Shown: positions 52,978 to 60,756 of the stretch, piece after piece | Layout of the letters: every line of letters starts with the position of its first letter | Numbering within the stretch: the stretch's first letter is position 1 | Source of the DNA: Geobacter argillaceus | Lineage (GTDB): Bacteria; Desulfobacterota; Desulfuromonadia; Geobacterales; DSM-12255 | Assembly: GCF_007830735.1 (NCBI RefSeq) | Contig: NZ_VLLN01000001.1 | Location: 124,001-188,000 of the forward strand | Length of the DNA stretch: 64,000 bases | Direction: 5' to 3' | The notes under the pieces: model-generated | What the model was told of the DNA's origin: nothing | The model's database searches: none | What the model saw: the letters and a program-made list of their open reading frames with translations, nothing else | Made by a program: the position numbers and the translations under genes

Positions 52978-54348
52978 ATGAAACGGTTAGCAGCAACCAT
53001 TACCTGCCTTGCCGTGGGATTACTGGCGACCTCGGCCCTGGCCGCTCCCAAGGAGCACCCCGGCAAGGAGGAAATTGCGAAGAGCGGCTACAAGGGTCCG
53101 GAAACCTGTGAGCAGTGCCACACCGGCAAGGCCAAGGAGTTCCTCTCCACCGTTCACTGGAAACACTCCTCGAAAATCGACAACGTTGAAGGTATCGACC
53201 CGAACAGGGAATACGGCATGCTGAACCGTATCTACACCATGTGCAATGGGAACGATATCGTCAACAACCTGAAGGAAATCCCCAAGAATGCCGCCGGCAA
53301 GTCCAAGTTTTCCGGCTGCAACACGTGCCATCCCGGTAATCACCTGAGTGATGTCGGCAGCACTGGCCCGGAAGCGGAAAAATCCGTAGACTGCCTGGTC
53401 TGCCATTCGACCGATTACGACTTCCGGCAGCGAAAACCGTTCAAGGACGACCAGGGGCGGGTAGTCATGGGACAGGATAGGAGCACCAAGGCGGCGCTCG
53501 CCATCGGTAAGCCGACGGTGAAAAACTGCATGGTCTGCCACGAGTCGGCCGGCGGAGGGGTGCTCATCAAGCGCGGCTTCGCCTTTACCAAGGATACCGA
53601 CCTGCACGCGGCCAAGGGGATGGTCTGCGTGGACTGCCACAAGACAAATGGCCACAGGATACCGACCGGCTACGACCCGAACAACTGGGCCAATGACGGT
53701 CTGCGCCTCTCCTGTCTGGATTGTCACGGCGAAGCCCCCCACAAGGACGCCGATTACAACCGCCACACGGCGCGCATCGCCTGCCAGACCTGCCACATTC
53801 CCCGCACCGGCGGCGCCATGGCCAAGGATTTTACCAAGTGGGAGCAAGGGCCGGACAAGTTCTTCGAGCCGACCACCCTGCGCAAGGAGGCCAATGAGAC
53901 TGTGCCGGTCTATGCGTGGTACAACAAGACGGTCGTCAATACCCCCCACTTCATCGGCCCCAAGGGGAACCGCGGCGATAAGGCCAGCAAGATCTACCCG
54001 TTCAAGATTTTCCAGGGTAAGGCCTTTTTTGACAAGAAAACCGGCAACCTGCTGTCCATGGACTTCGCCCCCCCCATGGCCACCGGCGACACGCTGGCCG
54101 GCATTGCCTCCGCGGCCAAAACCCTCGGCATAACCAGCTATGACCCCGTTCCCGGCTGGCAGACGGTCTATTTCGGCAGCAACCATCTGACGACCAGGAC
54201 CAAGGCACTCACCTGCACCAACTGCCATGCGGTCAATGGTGTACTGAACTTCAAGGAGTTGGGGTATACGGATGAAGAGATCCGGAAACTTACCAACGCC
54301 GAGATCTATTTTGAAAAACTGGTGAACAAGCAGAAAGAGGAGTGGTAA
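52978..54348 (+). CDS. Octaheme c-type cytochrome, tetrathionate-reductase (OTR) family
   Basis: 456 residues. Signal peptide MKRLAATITCLAVGLLATSA, ending LAA. Eight CxxCH heme sites: CEQCH, CNTCH, CLVCH, CMVCH, CVDCH, CLDCH, CQTCH and CTNCH. The surrounding words match the OTR family: KEFLSTVHWKHSS, VDCLVCHSTDYDF, EAPHKDADYNRHTARIACQT. OTR enzymes reduce tetrathionate and also nitrite and hydroxylamine in vitro; the natural substrate is unsure. It is periplasmic. ATG 52978 follows AAAGGATTCTT. The neighbouring triple rhodanese supports sulfur chemistry. Confidence 0.92.
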   Translation: MKRLAATITCLAVGLLATSALAAPKEHPGKEEIAKSGYKGPETCEQCHTGKAKEFLSTVHWKHSSKIDNVEGIDPNREYGMLNRIYTMCNGNDIVNNLKEIPKNAAGKSKFSGCNTCHPGNHLSDVGSTGPEAEKSVDCLVCHSTDYDFRQRKPFKDDQGRVVMGQDRSTKAALAIGKPTVKNCMVCHESAGGGVLIKRGFAFTKDTDLHAAKGMVCVDCHKTNGHRIPTGYDPNNWANDGLRLSCLDCHGEAPHKDADYNRHTARIACQTCHIPRTGGAMAKDFTKWEQGPDKFFEPTTLRKEANETVPVYAWYNKTVVNTPHFIGPKGNRGDKASKIYPFKIFQGKAFFDKKTGNLLSMDFAPPMATGDTLAGIASAAKTLGITSYDPVPGWQTVYFGSNHLTTRTKALTCTNCHAVNGVLNFKELGYTDEEIRKLTNAEIYFEKLVNKQKEEW

Positions 54349-54355
54349 TCATACC

Positions 54356-54392
54356 GCCGGTTCCCATCCGGGGCTTTCGGGTGGGAACCGGC
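54356..54392 (+). terminator. Hairpin between cytochrome and rhodanese genes
   Basis: GCCGGTTCCCATCCG (54356-54370) pairs with CGGGTGGGAACCGGC (54378-54392), one G.T pair. There is no T-run, so it may only attenuate transcription or protect the upstream mRNA. Confidence 0.6.
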
Positions 54393-54427
54393 ATATCCCA
54401 TTCATGTCAACACAAGTAGGAGGACGC

Positions 54428-55708
54428 GTGTCCAAGGCGAAAAAAGCGGTTACATTGATTGCAATCGGCACCATGCTCACCCTGGCAGTGAATGCTGCCG
54501 CAGCCGAAGAGTTGAAGGGAAAGGTCAAGGCCGTTTCCAAATCATCCCGAACCATTGCCGTAGAGGTGGAACAGAAGGGGGTTGTCGTCTTCAAGTATGA
54601 CAAGGATACCCAGTTCAAGAACGCAGCGTCGGCAACGGACATTCTTCCCGATGAGGTGATCACGGTCGATTACAGCGGCAACGGCGCGGAGAACCGGGCC
54701 AGGAGCATCAGCAAATTCATTGCGCCACTGCCGGAAGGGGTGAAGCGCATCCAGGCGGCAGAGCTGGATGCACTGATCCGCAGAGGACCTGCCGCCGGCA
54801 ACTACCTGCTGATCGACTCCCGGCCGGCGGGAAAATTCAACGAAGGGCATCTGCCGTCAGCCATCTCCATCCCATTCAACGAACTGGAGAAGAATGGCGA
54901 AAAACTATTGCCGACCGACAGGAACAAGACCCTGGTGTTCTATTGCGGCGGTCTCTCCTGCGTGCTCAGCCCGAAATCGGCGGCCCTGGCCAGAAAGTTA
55001 GGTTTCCAGGATGTACGGGTCTTTCCCGAGGGTGAGCCGGGGTGGAGAAAATCCGAGCGAGCCACCGAGTCCAGCCCGGGCTTCGTGAAATCGGGCAATA
55101 TCGTCCTCATCGACCTCCGCAATCCGGCTGCCGTACAGAAAGGCCATATCCCCGGGGCGGTCAATATACCTTCGGCCAAACTGGCGGCAAGCGAACAGCA
55201 GTTCCCGGCCTACAAGGGTGCCCCGATTGTCTTCTATTGCGAGCAGGACGCAGAACTCAGCGCGGCCCTGGAACAGATGCGCGACTGGGGATACACAAAT
55301 GCAACCGTCTTCCCCGGCGGAACCGCGACCTGGCAGGCAGCAGGCAACGAACTGGCAAAGGGGCCGGCAGCGACGACGATCACCTACGTCCGCAAGCTCG
55401 GGGCCGGCGAAATCGGCATCAAGGAATTCGAAGCCGCGGTATCAAAAGGGTCGGCCCTCATCGTCGACGCCCGCAGCAGTGAAGAGTTCGCCAAGGGGCA
55501 TCTCCCCAAAGCGCTGAACATCCCGGCCGAAGAGATGGCCCGGCGTTTCGCGGAGATACCTTCCGGGAAGCCGCTCATCATCCACTGCTCTACCGGCACC
55601 AGGGCTGAAATGGCCTTCGACATCCTCAAGGAAAAGGGAATCCCGGCACGCTACCTGAAGGCCAGTGTGGCCATCGAGTCTGACGGCAGGCCGGTCATAA
55701 CTGAGTAG
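54428..55708 (+). CDS. Exported protein with three rhodanese domains
   Basis: 426 residues. Signal peptide (KKAVTLIAIGTMLTLAVNAA), a small N-terminal beta domain (about 30-105), then three rhodanese domains at about 108-210, 220-320 and 325-425. Each keeps an active-site cysteine: VFYCGGLSCVLS, VFYCEQDAELS and IIHCSTGTRAEMA. Rhodaneses move sulfane sulfur. The last loop is closest to a classical six-residue loop; the second is unusual in charge. GTG at 54428, directly after AGGAGGACGC, is the start; an ATG at 54404 precedes the SD. A role with the octaheme cytochrome in sulfur-oxyanion metabolism is likely but inferred. Confidence 0.9.
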   Translation: MSKAKKAVTLIAIGTMLTLAVNAAAAEELKGKVKAVSKSSRTIAVEVEQKGVVVFKYDKDTQFKNAASATDILPDEVITVDYSGNGAENRARSISKFIAPLPEGVKRIQAAELDALIRRGPAAGNYLLIDSRPAGKFNEGHLPSAISIPFNELEKNGEKLLPTDRNKTLVFYCGGLSCVLSPKSAALARKLGFQDVRVFPEGEPGWRKSERATESSPGFVKSGNIVLIDLRNPAAVQKGHIPGAVNIPSAKLAASEQQFPAYKGAPIVFYCEQDAELSAALEQMRDWGYTNATVFPGGTATWQAAGNELAKGPAATTITYVRKLGAGEIGIKEFEAAVSKGSALIVDARSSEEFAKGHLPKALNIPAEEMARRFAEIPSGKPLIIHCSTGTRAEMAFDILKEKGIPARYLKASVAIESDGRPVITE

Positions 55709-55729
55709 AAACTGTCGTTTTAGATGGTC

Positions 55730-55765
55730 GGAAGGGCCTTGGGACGATGTCCCGAGGCCCTTTCC
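55730..55765 (+). terminator. Rho-independent terminator after the rhodanese gene
   Basis: GGAAGGGCCTTGGGAC (55730-55745) pairs with GTCCCGAGGCCCTTTCC (55749-55765), with a three-base loop and one G.T pair. Confidence 0.85.
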
Positions 55766-55816
55766 TGCGCCGGGAATGCGCTTGATCGAACGGCACGCAT
55801 GGCGCATAATGCCGCC

Positions 55817-57343
55817 ATGCTGCTCATCTTCCCCCCCATTGCCAAAGCATGCGAGCCGCCGGCCGGCATAGCCAGACTTGCATCTGCACTGCACGCTCAC
55901 GGCATTCCCTGCCGGGTGCTGGACGCCAACCTCGAAGGCCAGCTCTGGCTCATGAAACAGCCGCTGCCAGCAAATGACACCTGGACCCGCAGGGCCGGAA
56001 AAAACCTCGCACGCAACCTTGCCGCACTATACGACCGTGAGACCTATCGCTCACCTGACCGCTACAGCCGGGCCGTCAGGGAGGTCAATCGCGTCCTGGC
56101 CGTCGCCGCCCGTGGAAGTGGAACAACCCTCGGGCTGGCCGATTATCAGCATGAAAAACTCTCGCCCCTGCGCAGCAGCGATCTTGTTAAAGCGGCACAG
56201 CACCCGGAACAGAACCCCTTTTTCCGCTGGTTCAGCGCACGATTGCGGCACATTCTGGCTGATGCCACCCATGCACCGGTCCGCGTGGTGGGATTTTCCC
56301 TGAACTACCTGAGCCAGGCGCTCTGCACATTCGCCATGATCGGTTTTATCAGAAGCGAGTTCCCTGCATTACGCATCTCTCTTGGCGGCGGGCTGGCAAC
56401 CTCCTGGCTGCAGCGGCCCGGCTGGCAGAACCCGTTTGGCAATCTTGTCGACCAACTGGTTGCCGGTCCCGGTGAACGCCCACTGCTCTCACTGTTCGGG
56501 GTTGACGGTCTGCCCGACCGTCACGTTACGCCGGACTACAGCGTCCTGCCCCATCACGAGTACCTGTCACCGGGATTCATTCTTCCCTACAGCAGCGCCA
56601 GTGGTTGCTACTGGAACCGTTGCTCCTTTTGCCCCGAACTGGCGGAGGGGAACCGCTACCGGCCGGTCCCGGTGCAACGTGCCCTGGCCGACCTGCACGA
56701 ATTGACCGCACGGACCAGGCCGGTTCTCATCCACCTGCTGGACAACGCCATCAGTCCGGCACTGATGCGGGCGCTGGCAGCAGACCCGCCACCGGCACCA
56801 TGGTACGGGTTCGCCAGATTCGAGGAGGAGTTAGCGGATGCAGATTTCTGCCTTGCACTCAGGCGCTCGGGATGTGTGATGCTGAAACTGGGGCTTGAAT
56901 CTGGCGACCAGGGGGTGCTGGACCAGCTCCAAAAGGGAATCGACCTCGGTCAGGCGTCGCGGATACTGACGAACCTGCAGCGGGCGGGAATAGCGGTCTA
57001 TCTCTACCTGCTCTTCGGCACACCGGCCGAAACGCTGACCGAAGCCAGGCGGACCCTGGAGTTTGTCGTCCGCCACCGGGAGGCGATCGGCTTCATGAAC
57101 CTGGCGATCTTCAATATGCCCATAGCCGGTGACGAAGCTGCCCGGCATGAAACCGAGCCGTTCTACGATGGGGATCTTTCACTCTACACCGCCTTTCGTC
57201 ATCCCCATGGATGGGACCGGAAAGAAGTTCGGCTGTTCCTGGCCAACGAATTCAAGCGGCATACTTCGGTGGCGGCGATATTGAAAAACGACCCGCCGCT
57301 GTTCTCATCAAATCACGCCGCATTTTTTCGGACTTTTTGGTAA
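55817..57343 (+). CDS. Radical SAM protein (B12-binding-like N-terminus)
   Basis: 508 residues. The N-terminal ~230 residues look like a cobalamin-type Rossmann region (LLIFPPIAKACEPPAGIARL, VGFSLNYLSQ, ISLGGGLATS). The radical SAM core follows: the cluster motif is SGCYWNRCSFCPE, a CX4CX2C spacing instead of CX3CX2C, seen in some B12-type radical SAM groups. Then LLDNAISPALM, LGLESGDQGVLDQLQKGIDL and YLYLLFGTPAET. No B12 DxHxxG motif is seen. The product is unknown. The start is uncertain (55817 or 55799); neither has a strong SD. Confidence 0.82.
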   Translation: MLLIFPPIAKACEPPAGIARLASALHAHGIPCRVLDANLEGQLWLMKQPLPANDTWTRRAGKNLARNLAALYDRETYRSPDRYSRAVREVNRVLAVAARGSGTTLGLADYQHEKLSPLRSSDLVKAAQHPEQNPFFRWFSARLRHILADATHAPVRVVGFSLNYLSQALCTFAMIGFIRSEFPALRISLGGGLATSWLQRPGWQNPFGNLVDQLVAGPGERPLLSLFGVDGLPDRHVTPDYSVLPHHEYLSPGFILPYSSASGCYWNRCSFCPELAEGNRYRPVPVQRALADLHELTARTRPVLIHLLDNAISPALMRALAADPPPAPWYGFARFEEELADADFCLALRRSGCVMLKLGLESGDQGVLDQLQKGIDLGQASRILTNLQRAGIAVYLYLLFGTPAETLTEARRTLEFVVRHREAIGFMNLAIFNMPIAGDEAARHETEPFYDGDLSLYTAFRHPHGWDRKEVRLFLANEFKRHTSVAAILKNDPPLFSSNHAAFFRTFW

Positions 57344-57461
57344 TGAGGTAATTGATACTGGTGGCCCCGAATCCCCTGCGGTGGATAAGCTAGGCCGCCG
57401 TTTCCAGATTTTTTTCCCTTGTCGCTTCACCCTTTGACATCGTCTTTTATCCGCCCATTAA

Positions 57462-57475
57462 ACCAACCGGTTGGT
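57462..57475. promoter_or_regulatory. Perfect 14-bp palindrome, possible TetR-type operator
   Basis: ACCAACCGGTTGGT is a perfect palindrome flanked by A-rich DNA, 58 bases before the mer promoter. The shape is common for TetR-family operators. No TetR gene is nearby. Confidence 0.45.
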
Positions 57476-57532
57476 AAAAAACATATTTTATAGGGTGCCG
57501 TATCAAGGGAAAAACCTGATTACAAATTTCTC

Positions 57533-57563
57533 TTGACCCTATACCTTGGTACAGGGTTTATCT
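57533..57563 (+). promoter_or_regulatory. MerR-controlled promoter/operator of the mer operon
   Basis: TTGACC (57533-57538), a 19-base spacer, TTATCT (57558-57563). The overlong spacer is the hallmark of MerR promoters. Within it, ACCCTATAC and GTACAGGGT (57536-57557) form the dyad. RNA would read into merR itself, so the operon is autoregulated in one direction. Confidence 0.85.
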
Positions 57564-57582
57564 TTCTGTCAGGGAGGTGTGT

Positions 57583-58005
57583 ATGAAAGGGCTGACCATC
57601 GGTCAAGTGGCACAACAGGCTGGAGTGAAGATAGAGACGGTCCGCTACTACGAGCGGCAGGGGCTGATCCCTCCGCCGCCGCGCCGGGAGTCGGGGTACC
57701 GGCAATACCCGGAGGAGACGGTTGCCCGTGTCCGGTTTGTCAGGAAGGCGCAGGGTCTCGGTTTCACCCTCAGGGAGATTGCCGGGCTTCTCGCCCTCAG
57801 GGTTGGCCCCGACACCACCTGCGGCGACGTAAAGATGCGGGCGGAGGAGAAGATCGCCGATATCGAGGGCAAGATCCGCACCCTTCAGAGAATGAGGGAG
57901 GTGCTGGCAGAGTTGGCCGCGTCATGCAGCGGAAGCGGCTCTGCCGGAGAATGCCCGATTCTGGAGGCGCTGGAGGCCAAGGAGGAAGACGATGCCGAGG
58001 AGTGA
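57583..58005 (+). CDS. merR: Mercury-responsive regulator MerR
   Basis: 140 residues. Winged helix at 1-70 (LTIGQVAQQAGVKIETVRYY, GYRQYPEETVARVRFV), long dimer helix about 80-115. The three mercury-binding cysteines are present at 80, 115 and 124; their spacings (35 and 9) match Cys82, 117 and 126 of Tn501 MerR. It represses and, with Hg(II), untwists the promoter to activate. AGGGAGGTGTGT sets ATG 57583. First gene of the mer operon. Confidence 0.95.
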   Translation: MKGLTIGQVAQQAGVKIETVRYYERQGLIPPPPRRESGYRQYPEETVARVRFVRKAQGLGFTLREIAGLLALRVGPDTTCGDVKMRAEEKIADIEGKIRTLQRMREVLAELAASCSGSGSAGECPILEALEAKEEDDAEE

Positions 58006-58471
58006 ACATTTACCGGCAAAGGAAGAGGCAGCGGGTTCCGCAACAACGGATGCCGGCAGGACCGGCTGGCGCGGGACAGTGGCCATGCTTCCGGGGATAG
58101 GCTTGGCGCTTCTTCCGAAGCTTACCTGCCCCGCCTGCTGGCCCGCCTATGCGGGGGTCTTCAGCTCACTGGGCCTGGGCTTTGTCAACTACAGCCTTTA
58201 TCTGCTCCCCCTGACCGCCCTGTTCCTCATCCCGGCAGTCGTGTCTCTGGGCCTGCGGGCGAAGAACAGGCGCGGATACGGACCGCTCACCATGGGGACC
58301 GTTGCGGCCCTCATTCTGCTCATCGGGAAGTTCCTCTTCGCTTCCGAAGCAGCCTTGTATGCGGGGATTGCCCTGCTGACGTCTGCCTCGCTCTGGAACT
58401 CCTGGCCGCTACGCAAGGAGGGAAGCGGCTCTTGCCCTGCCTGTGCCTCATGGAATGGGGGAGTCAAATAG
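57992..58471 (+). CDS. merC: MerC-like membrane protein
   Basis: 159 residues with about four membrane helices. The first holds the vicinal-type pair in LTCPACWPAYAGVFSSLGLG, equivalent to CAACFPA in MerC; the last helix ALYAGIALLTSASLWNSWP resembles the MerC end. Extra features are a polar N-terminal ~28 residues and a C-terminal CPACASWNG that could pass Hg(II) on. It is probably a mercuric-ion uptake protein. It overlaps merR by 14 bases, with AAGGAGGAAGACG as SD. Confidence 0.75.
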   Translation: MPRSEHLPAKEEAAGSATTDAGRTGWRGTVAMLPGIGLALLPKLTCPACWPAYAGVFSSLGLGFVNYSLYLLPLTALFLIPAVVSLGLRAKNRRGYGPLTMGTVAALILLIGKFLFASEAALYAGIALLTSASLWNSWPLRKEGSGSCPACASWNGGVK

Positions 58472-58494
58472 TTACACGGAAAGGAGGTGATATC

Positions 58495-58764
58495 ATGAAC
58501 GCCAAGAGAAAAATCGACGTCTTCAGCGCCGGCTGCCCAGCGTGCGATGAGACGGTGAACCTCGTGAAGAGGACCGCCTGCCCATCCTGCGAGGTGACCA
58601 TCCTCGACATGAAGGACCCCGAAGTCGCAAAACGGGCGAAAAGCCTCGGTGTCCGGTCGGTCCCGGCCGTTACCATCGACGGCAGGCTTGCTGCCTGCTG
58701 CGCCAAAGGGGGACCCGATGAGGCGACCCTGAGAGCGGCCGGGCTTGGTCAGCCGTTGCCGTGA
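58495..58764 (+). CDS. Thioredoxin/glutaredoxin-like small protein of the mer operon
   Basis: 89 residues, cytoplasmic. Thioredoxin-like fold with FSAGCPACDETV at the usual redox site, a second pair in TACPSCEVTILDMKD, the cis-proline loop GVRSVPAVTIDG, then AACCAKGG. Six cysteines in a small protein suggest thiol transfer of Hg(II) or reduction of the MerC-like and CopZ-like partners. GGAAAGGAGGTGATATC gives a perfect SD. It is not part of classical mer operons. Confidence 0.8.
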   Translation: MNAKRKIDVFSAGCPACDETVNLVKRTACPSCEVTILDMKDPEVAKRAKSLGVRSVPAVTIDGRLAACCAKGGPDEATLRAAGLGQPLP

Positions 58765-58839
58765 TGTCCGGAAGGAGGGGGATTTCCCCCTCCTTCTCCC
58801 ATCAATTCTCGCATCTTGAAGCCCAAAGGAGTCAAAGTG

Positions 58840-59340
58840 ATGAATGAAATCTTCTGCCCTGAATGTGGCATGAGCGGGAAACAGGTCAAGGAAACCACCC
58901 TCCGCTCCCTGCTTCGGCCAGAAAAGCAGGTGTTGATCGGCGACAGCCGCTACTATTTTTGCGGCTCAATGGGGTGTGAAACAGTCTACTTCACGGAAGA
59001 GAGTAGCCGGACCTTTTCCAGGGCAGACCTGATGGTACGGGTCGGAGTGAAAGAGTCCTCTCCCCCGAGACCGGTCTGCTACTGCTTCGGCCATAGCATG
59101 GAAGAAATCTTCGACGAAGTTGAACGGACCGGGAAGAGCACGGTCGTTGCCGACATCAGGCGAAGGATGGCGGAGGAGGGGTGCTCCTGCGAGACAAAAA
59201 ACCCGCTGGGGAGCTGCTGTCTCGGAACGGTCGAAGGTGTCGTCCAGGCGGCCTATGCCCGGTTCGGCGTCGAGGCGAGCGCTCCGAAATCGAAAGGTGA
59301 TGACAAGGAATGCTGCGGTCCGGGTGGCTGCTGTAAATGA
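58840..59340 (+). CDS. CopZ-like iron-sulfur metallochaperone
   Basis: 166 residues with 15 cysteines. An N-terminal zinc-ribbon-like part (FCPECGMSGK, YYFCGSMGCETVYF) is followed by a [2Fe-2S]-type domain (VCYCFGHSMEEIFDEVERTG, EEGCSCETKNPLGSCCLGTV), as in the N-terminal part of Archaeoglobus CopZ. The tail KECCGPGGCCK could bind soft metals. There is no HMA domain. Likely an intracellular metal-handling protein for Hg; inference. AAAGGAGTCAAAGTG sets ATG 58840. Confidence 0.8.
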   Translation: MNEIFCPECGMSGKQVKETTLRSLLRPEKQVLIGDSRYYFCGSMGCETVYFTEESSRTFSRADLMVRVGVKESSPPRPVCYCFGHSMEEIFDEVERTGKSTVVADIRRRMAEEGCSCETKNPLGSCCLGTVEGVVQAAYARFGVEASAPKSKGDDKECCGPGGCCK

Positions 59341-59369
59341 CGTTGAACAAGCAAGGGAGGATATCTGAG

Positions 59370-59705
59370 ATGAAAAAGGAAACCGTGACAAGCCTCGGGG
59401 CAATGGCGGCGGCCCTTCTGGCGGCAACGTGCTGCATCGGTCCCGTGATCTTCGTGCTCTTCGGTGCTTCCTTCGCCTTTCTCGGGAAGCTGTCGTTCAT
59501 GGAGCAGTTTCGCCCCTACTTCCTCGGGCTGGCGGGCGTTATGGTCGGCTATTCATTCTGGAAGCTCTACCTGAAAAAATCAGACTGTGCCTGTCCTGCG
59601 GATGTCCGCATCAGGCGCATCTCCCGCTGGATATTCTGGATTGGCCTGGTGGTGGTCCTTCTGGCGGCTTTTTCCAAGACGATCATACTATGCCTCTATA
59701 GCTGA
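59370..59705 (+). CDS. merT: Mercuric transport protein MerT
   Basis: 111 residues, three membrane helices. Helix 1 carries the Hg(II)-binding pair in LLAATCCIGPVIFVLFGASF; the cytoplasmic loop between helices 2 and 3 has the second pair (KKSDCACPADV). It passes Hg(II) from MerP to the cytoplasm for MerA. GGGAGGATATCTGAG sets ATG 59370; ATG 59337 overlapping the previous stop is a less likely start. Confidence 0.95.
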   Translation: MKKETVTSLGAMAAALLAATCCIGPVIFVLFGASFAFLGKLSFMEQFRPYFLGLAGVMVGYSFWKLYLKKSDCACPADVRIRRISRWIFWIGLVVVLLAAFSKTIILCLYS

Positions 59706-59722
59706 AAAGGAGAAACGAGATT

Positions 59723-60019
59723 ATGAAAAGGGTAATTGGAACGGTAGTGGTTGCGGTTCTGCTTCTGACGGCCGGGTACGTCCTGGCGGCGCAGCAGGTG
59801 GTGATGGATATCAAGGGGATGACCTGCGAGCTTTGCCCGCTGGCGATCAGGAAGTCGCTGGAAAAGGTCGCGGGGGTCAAGAGTGTCAAGGTCTCCTTCG
59901 ATGATAAGAAGGCCCGGCTTGCCGTAGACGAAGCGGTGACCGACAAGGCGCTTGAGCAAGCGGTGCAGAAGGCAGGCACGTATACGGGGAAAGTCATCGA
60001 GAGAAAGCAGACGCGGTGA
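59723..60019 (+). CDS. merP: Periplasmic mercuric-ion binding protein MerP
   Basis: 98 residues. Signal peptide MKRVIGTVVVAVLLLTAGYV to LAA, then one HMA domain with the metal loop DIKGMTCELCPLAIRKSLEK and VAGVKSVKVSFDDKKA. It collects Hg(II) in the periplasm and hands it to MerT, whose gene ends 17 bp upstream. Confidence 0.96.
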   Translation: MKRVIGTVVVAVLLLTAGYVLAAQQVVMDIKGMTCELCPLAIRKSLEKVAGVKSVKVSFDDKKARLAVDEAVTDKALEQAVQKAGTYTGKVIERKQTR

Positions 60020-60058
60020 TCCCCGCGCCGGGGAGTACGCAGAATAACTTCGCCCGAC

Positions 60059-60730
60059 ATGACGAAAGAGGAGGAAGTCTTGGCCGGACTTATTGAGCGG
60101 ATCGGTGAATCGGTACGTGGGAGGAGAGCGGCGGCAAAGCTCGACCCCGTAGAAGACGAAATCAGGAAATTTATCCTGCGGAAGCTTGCAGGTACCGGCA
60201 AGGCCCCTTCCCTGCGAGAGATCGGGGAGGAGATGGGCCTCGCTTCAATGGAATTCGTTAACCGCACCGTAGAAAAACTTGAACTGGCAGATATCCTGAC
60301 GAGAAAAGAGGGAGATATCGTCTCCGCCTATCCCTTCTCGGCCCAGGAAACGCGCCACCGGGTTGTTTTCGCCAATGGCCGCCGGGTGCACGCCCTCTGC
60401 GCCACGGACGCCTTCGGTATCCACTTCATGCTGAACGAGCCGATCATTATCCTCTCCCGGTGCCCTTGGTGCGAAGGGGAAACGGAGGTGGCCGTGAAAA
60501 ACGGCACGATCGATTCCCGCAAGCCGAAAGGGATGCTGGAGTTTGTGAGCGAACGGGAACGATGCGGCTGCACGGCCGAAACCTGCTGCCCATACATCAA
60601 CTTCTTCTGCTCCGTGGAACATCTGGCGAGATGGCAAGAGCAGAACCCCAAACTGGCGAACGGCGAGACCTACACGCTCGACGAAGCGTTGCGTCATGGC
60701 AGGATGATCTTTGAAGATTTCCTCCGGTAG
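60059..60730 (+). CDS. merB: Organomercurial lyase MerB
   Basis: 223 residues. It cleaves the carbon-mercury bond. The catalytic set is visible: Cys114 and Asp117 in HALCATDAFGI, and Cys177 in TCCPYINFF, matching Cys96, Asp99 and Cys159 of R831b MerB. An extra CPWC and CGC occur in the core. An N-terminal winged-helix-like segment is normal. ATG 60059 lacks an SD, while GAGGAGG stands before a TTG at 60080, which may be the real start. It means the operon covers organic mercury too. Confidence 0.95.
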   Translation: MTKEEEVLAGLIERIGESVRGRRAAAKLDPVEDEIRKFILRKLAGTGKAPSLREIGEEMGLASMEFVNRTVEKLELADILTRKEGDIVSAYPFSAQETRHRVVFANGRRVHALCATDAFGIHFMLNEPIIILSRCPWCEGETEVAVKNGTIDSRKPKGMLEFVSERERCGCTAETCCPYINFFCSVEHLARWQEQNPKLANGETYTLDEALRHGRMIFEDFLR

Positions 60731-60756
60731 CCTGCCGGAGAGAAAAGGAGGAGAGC

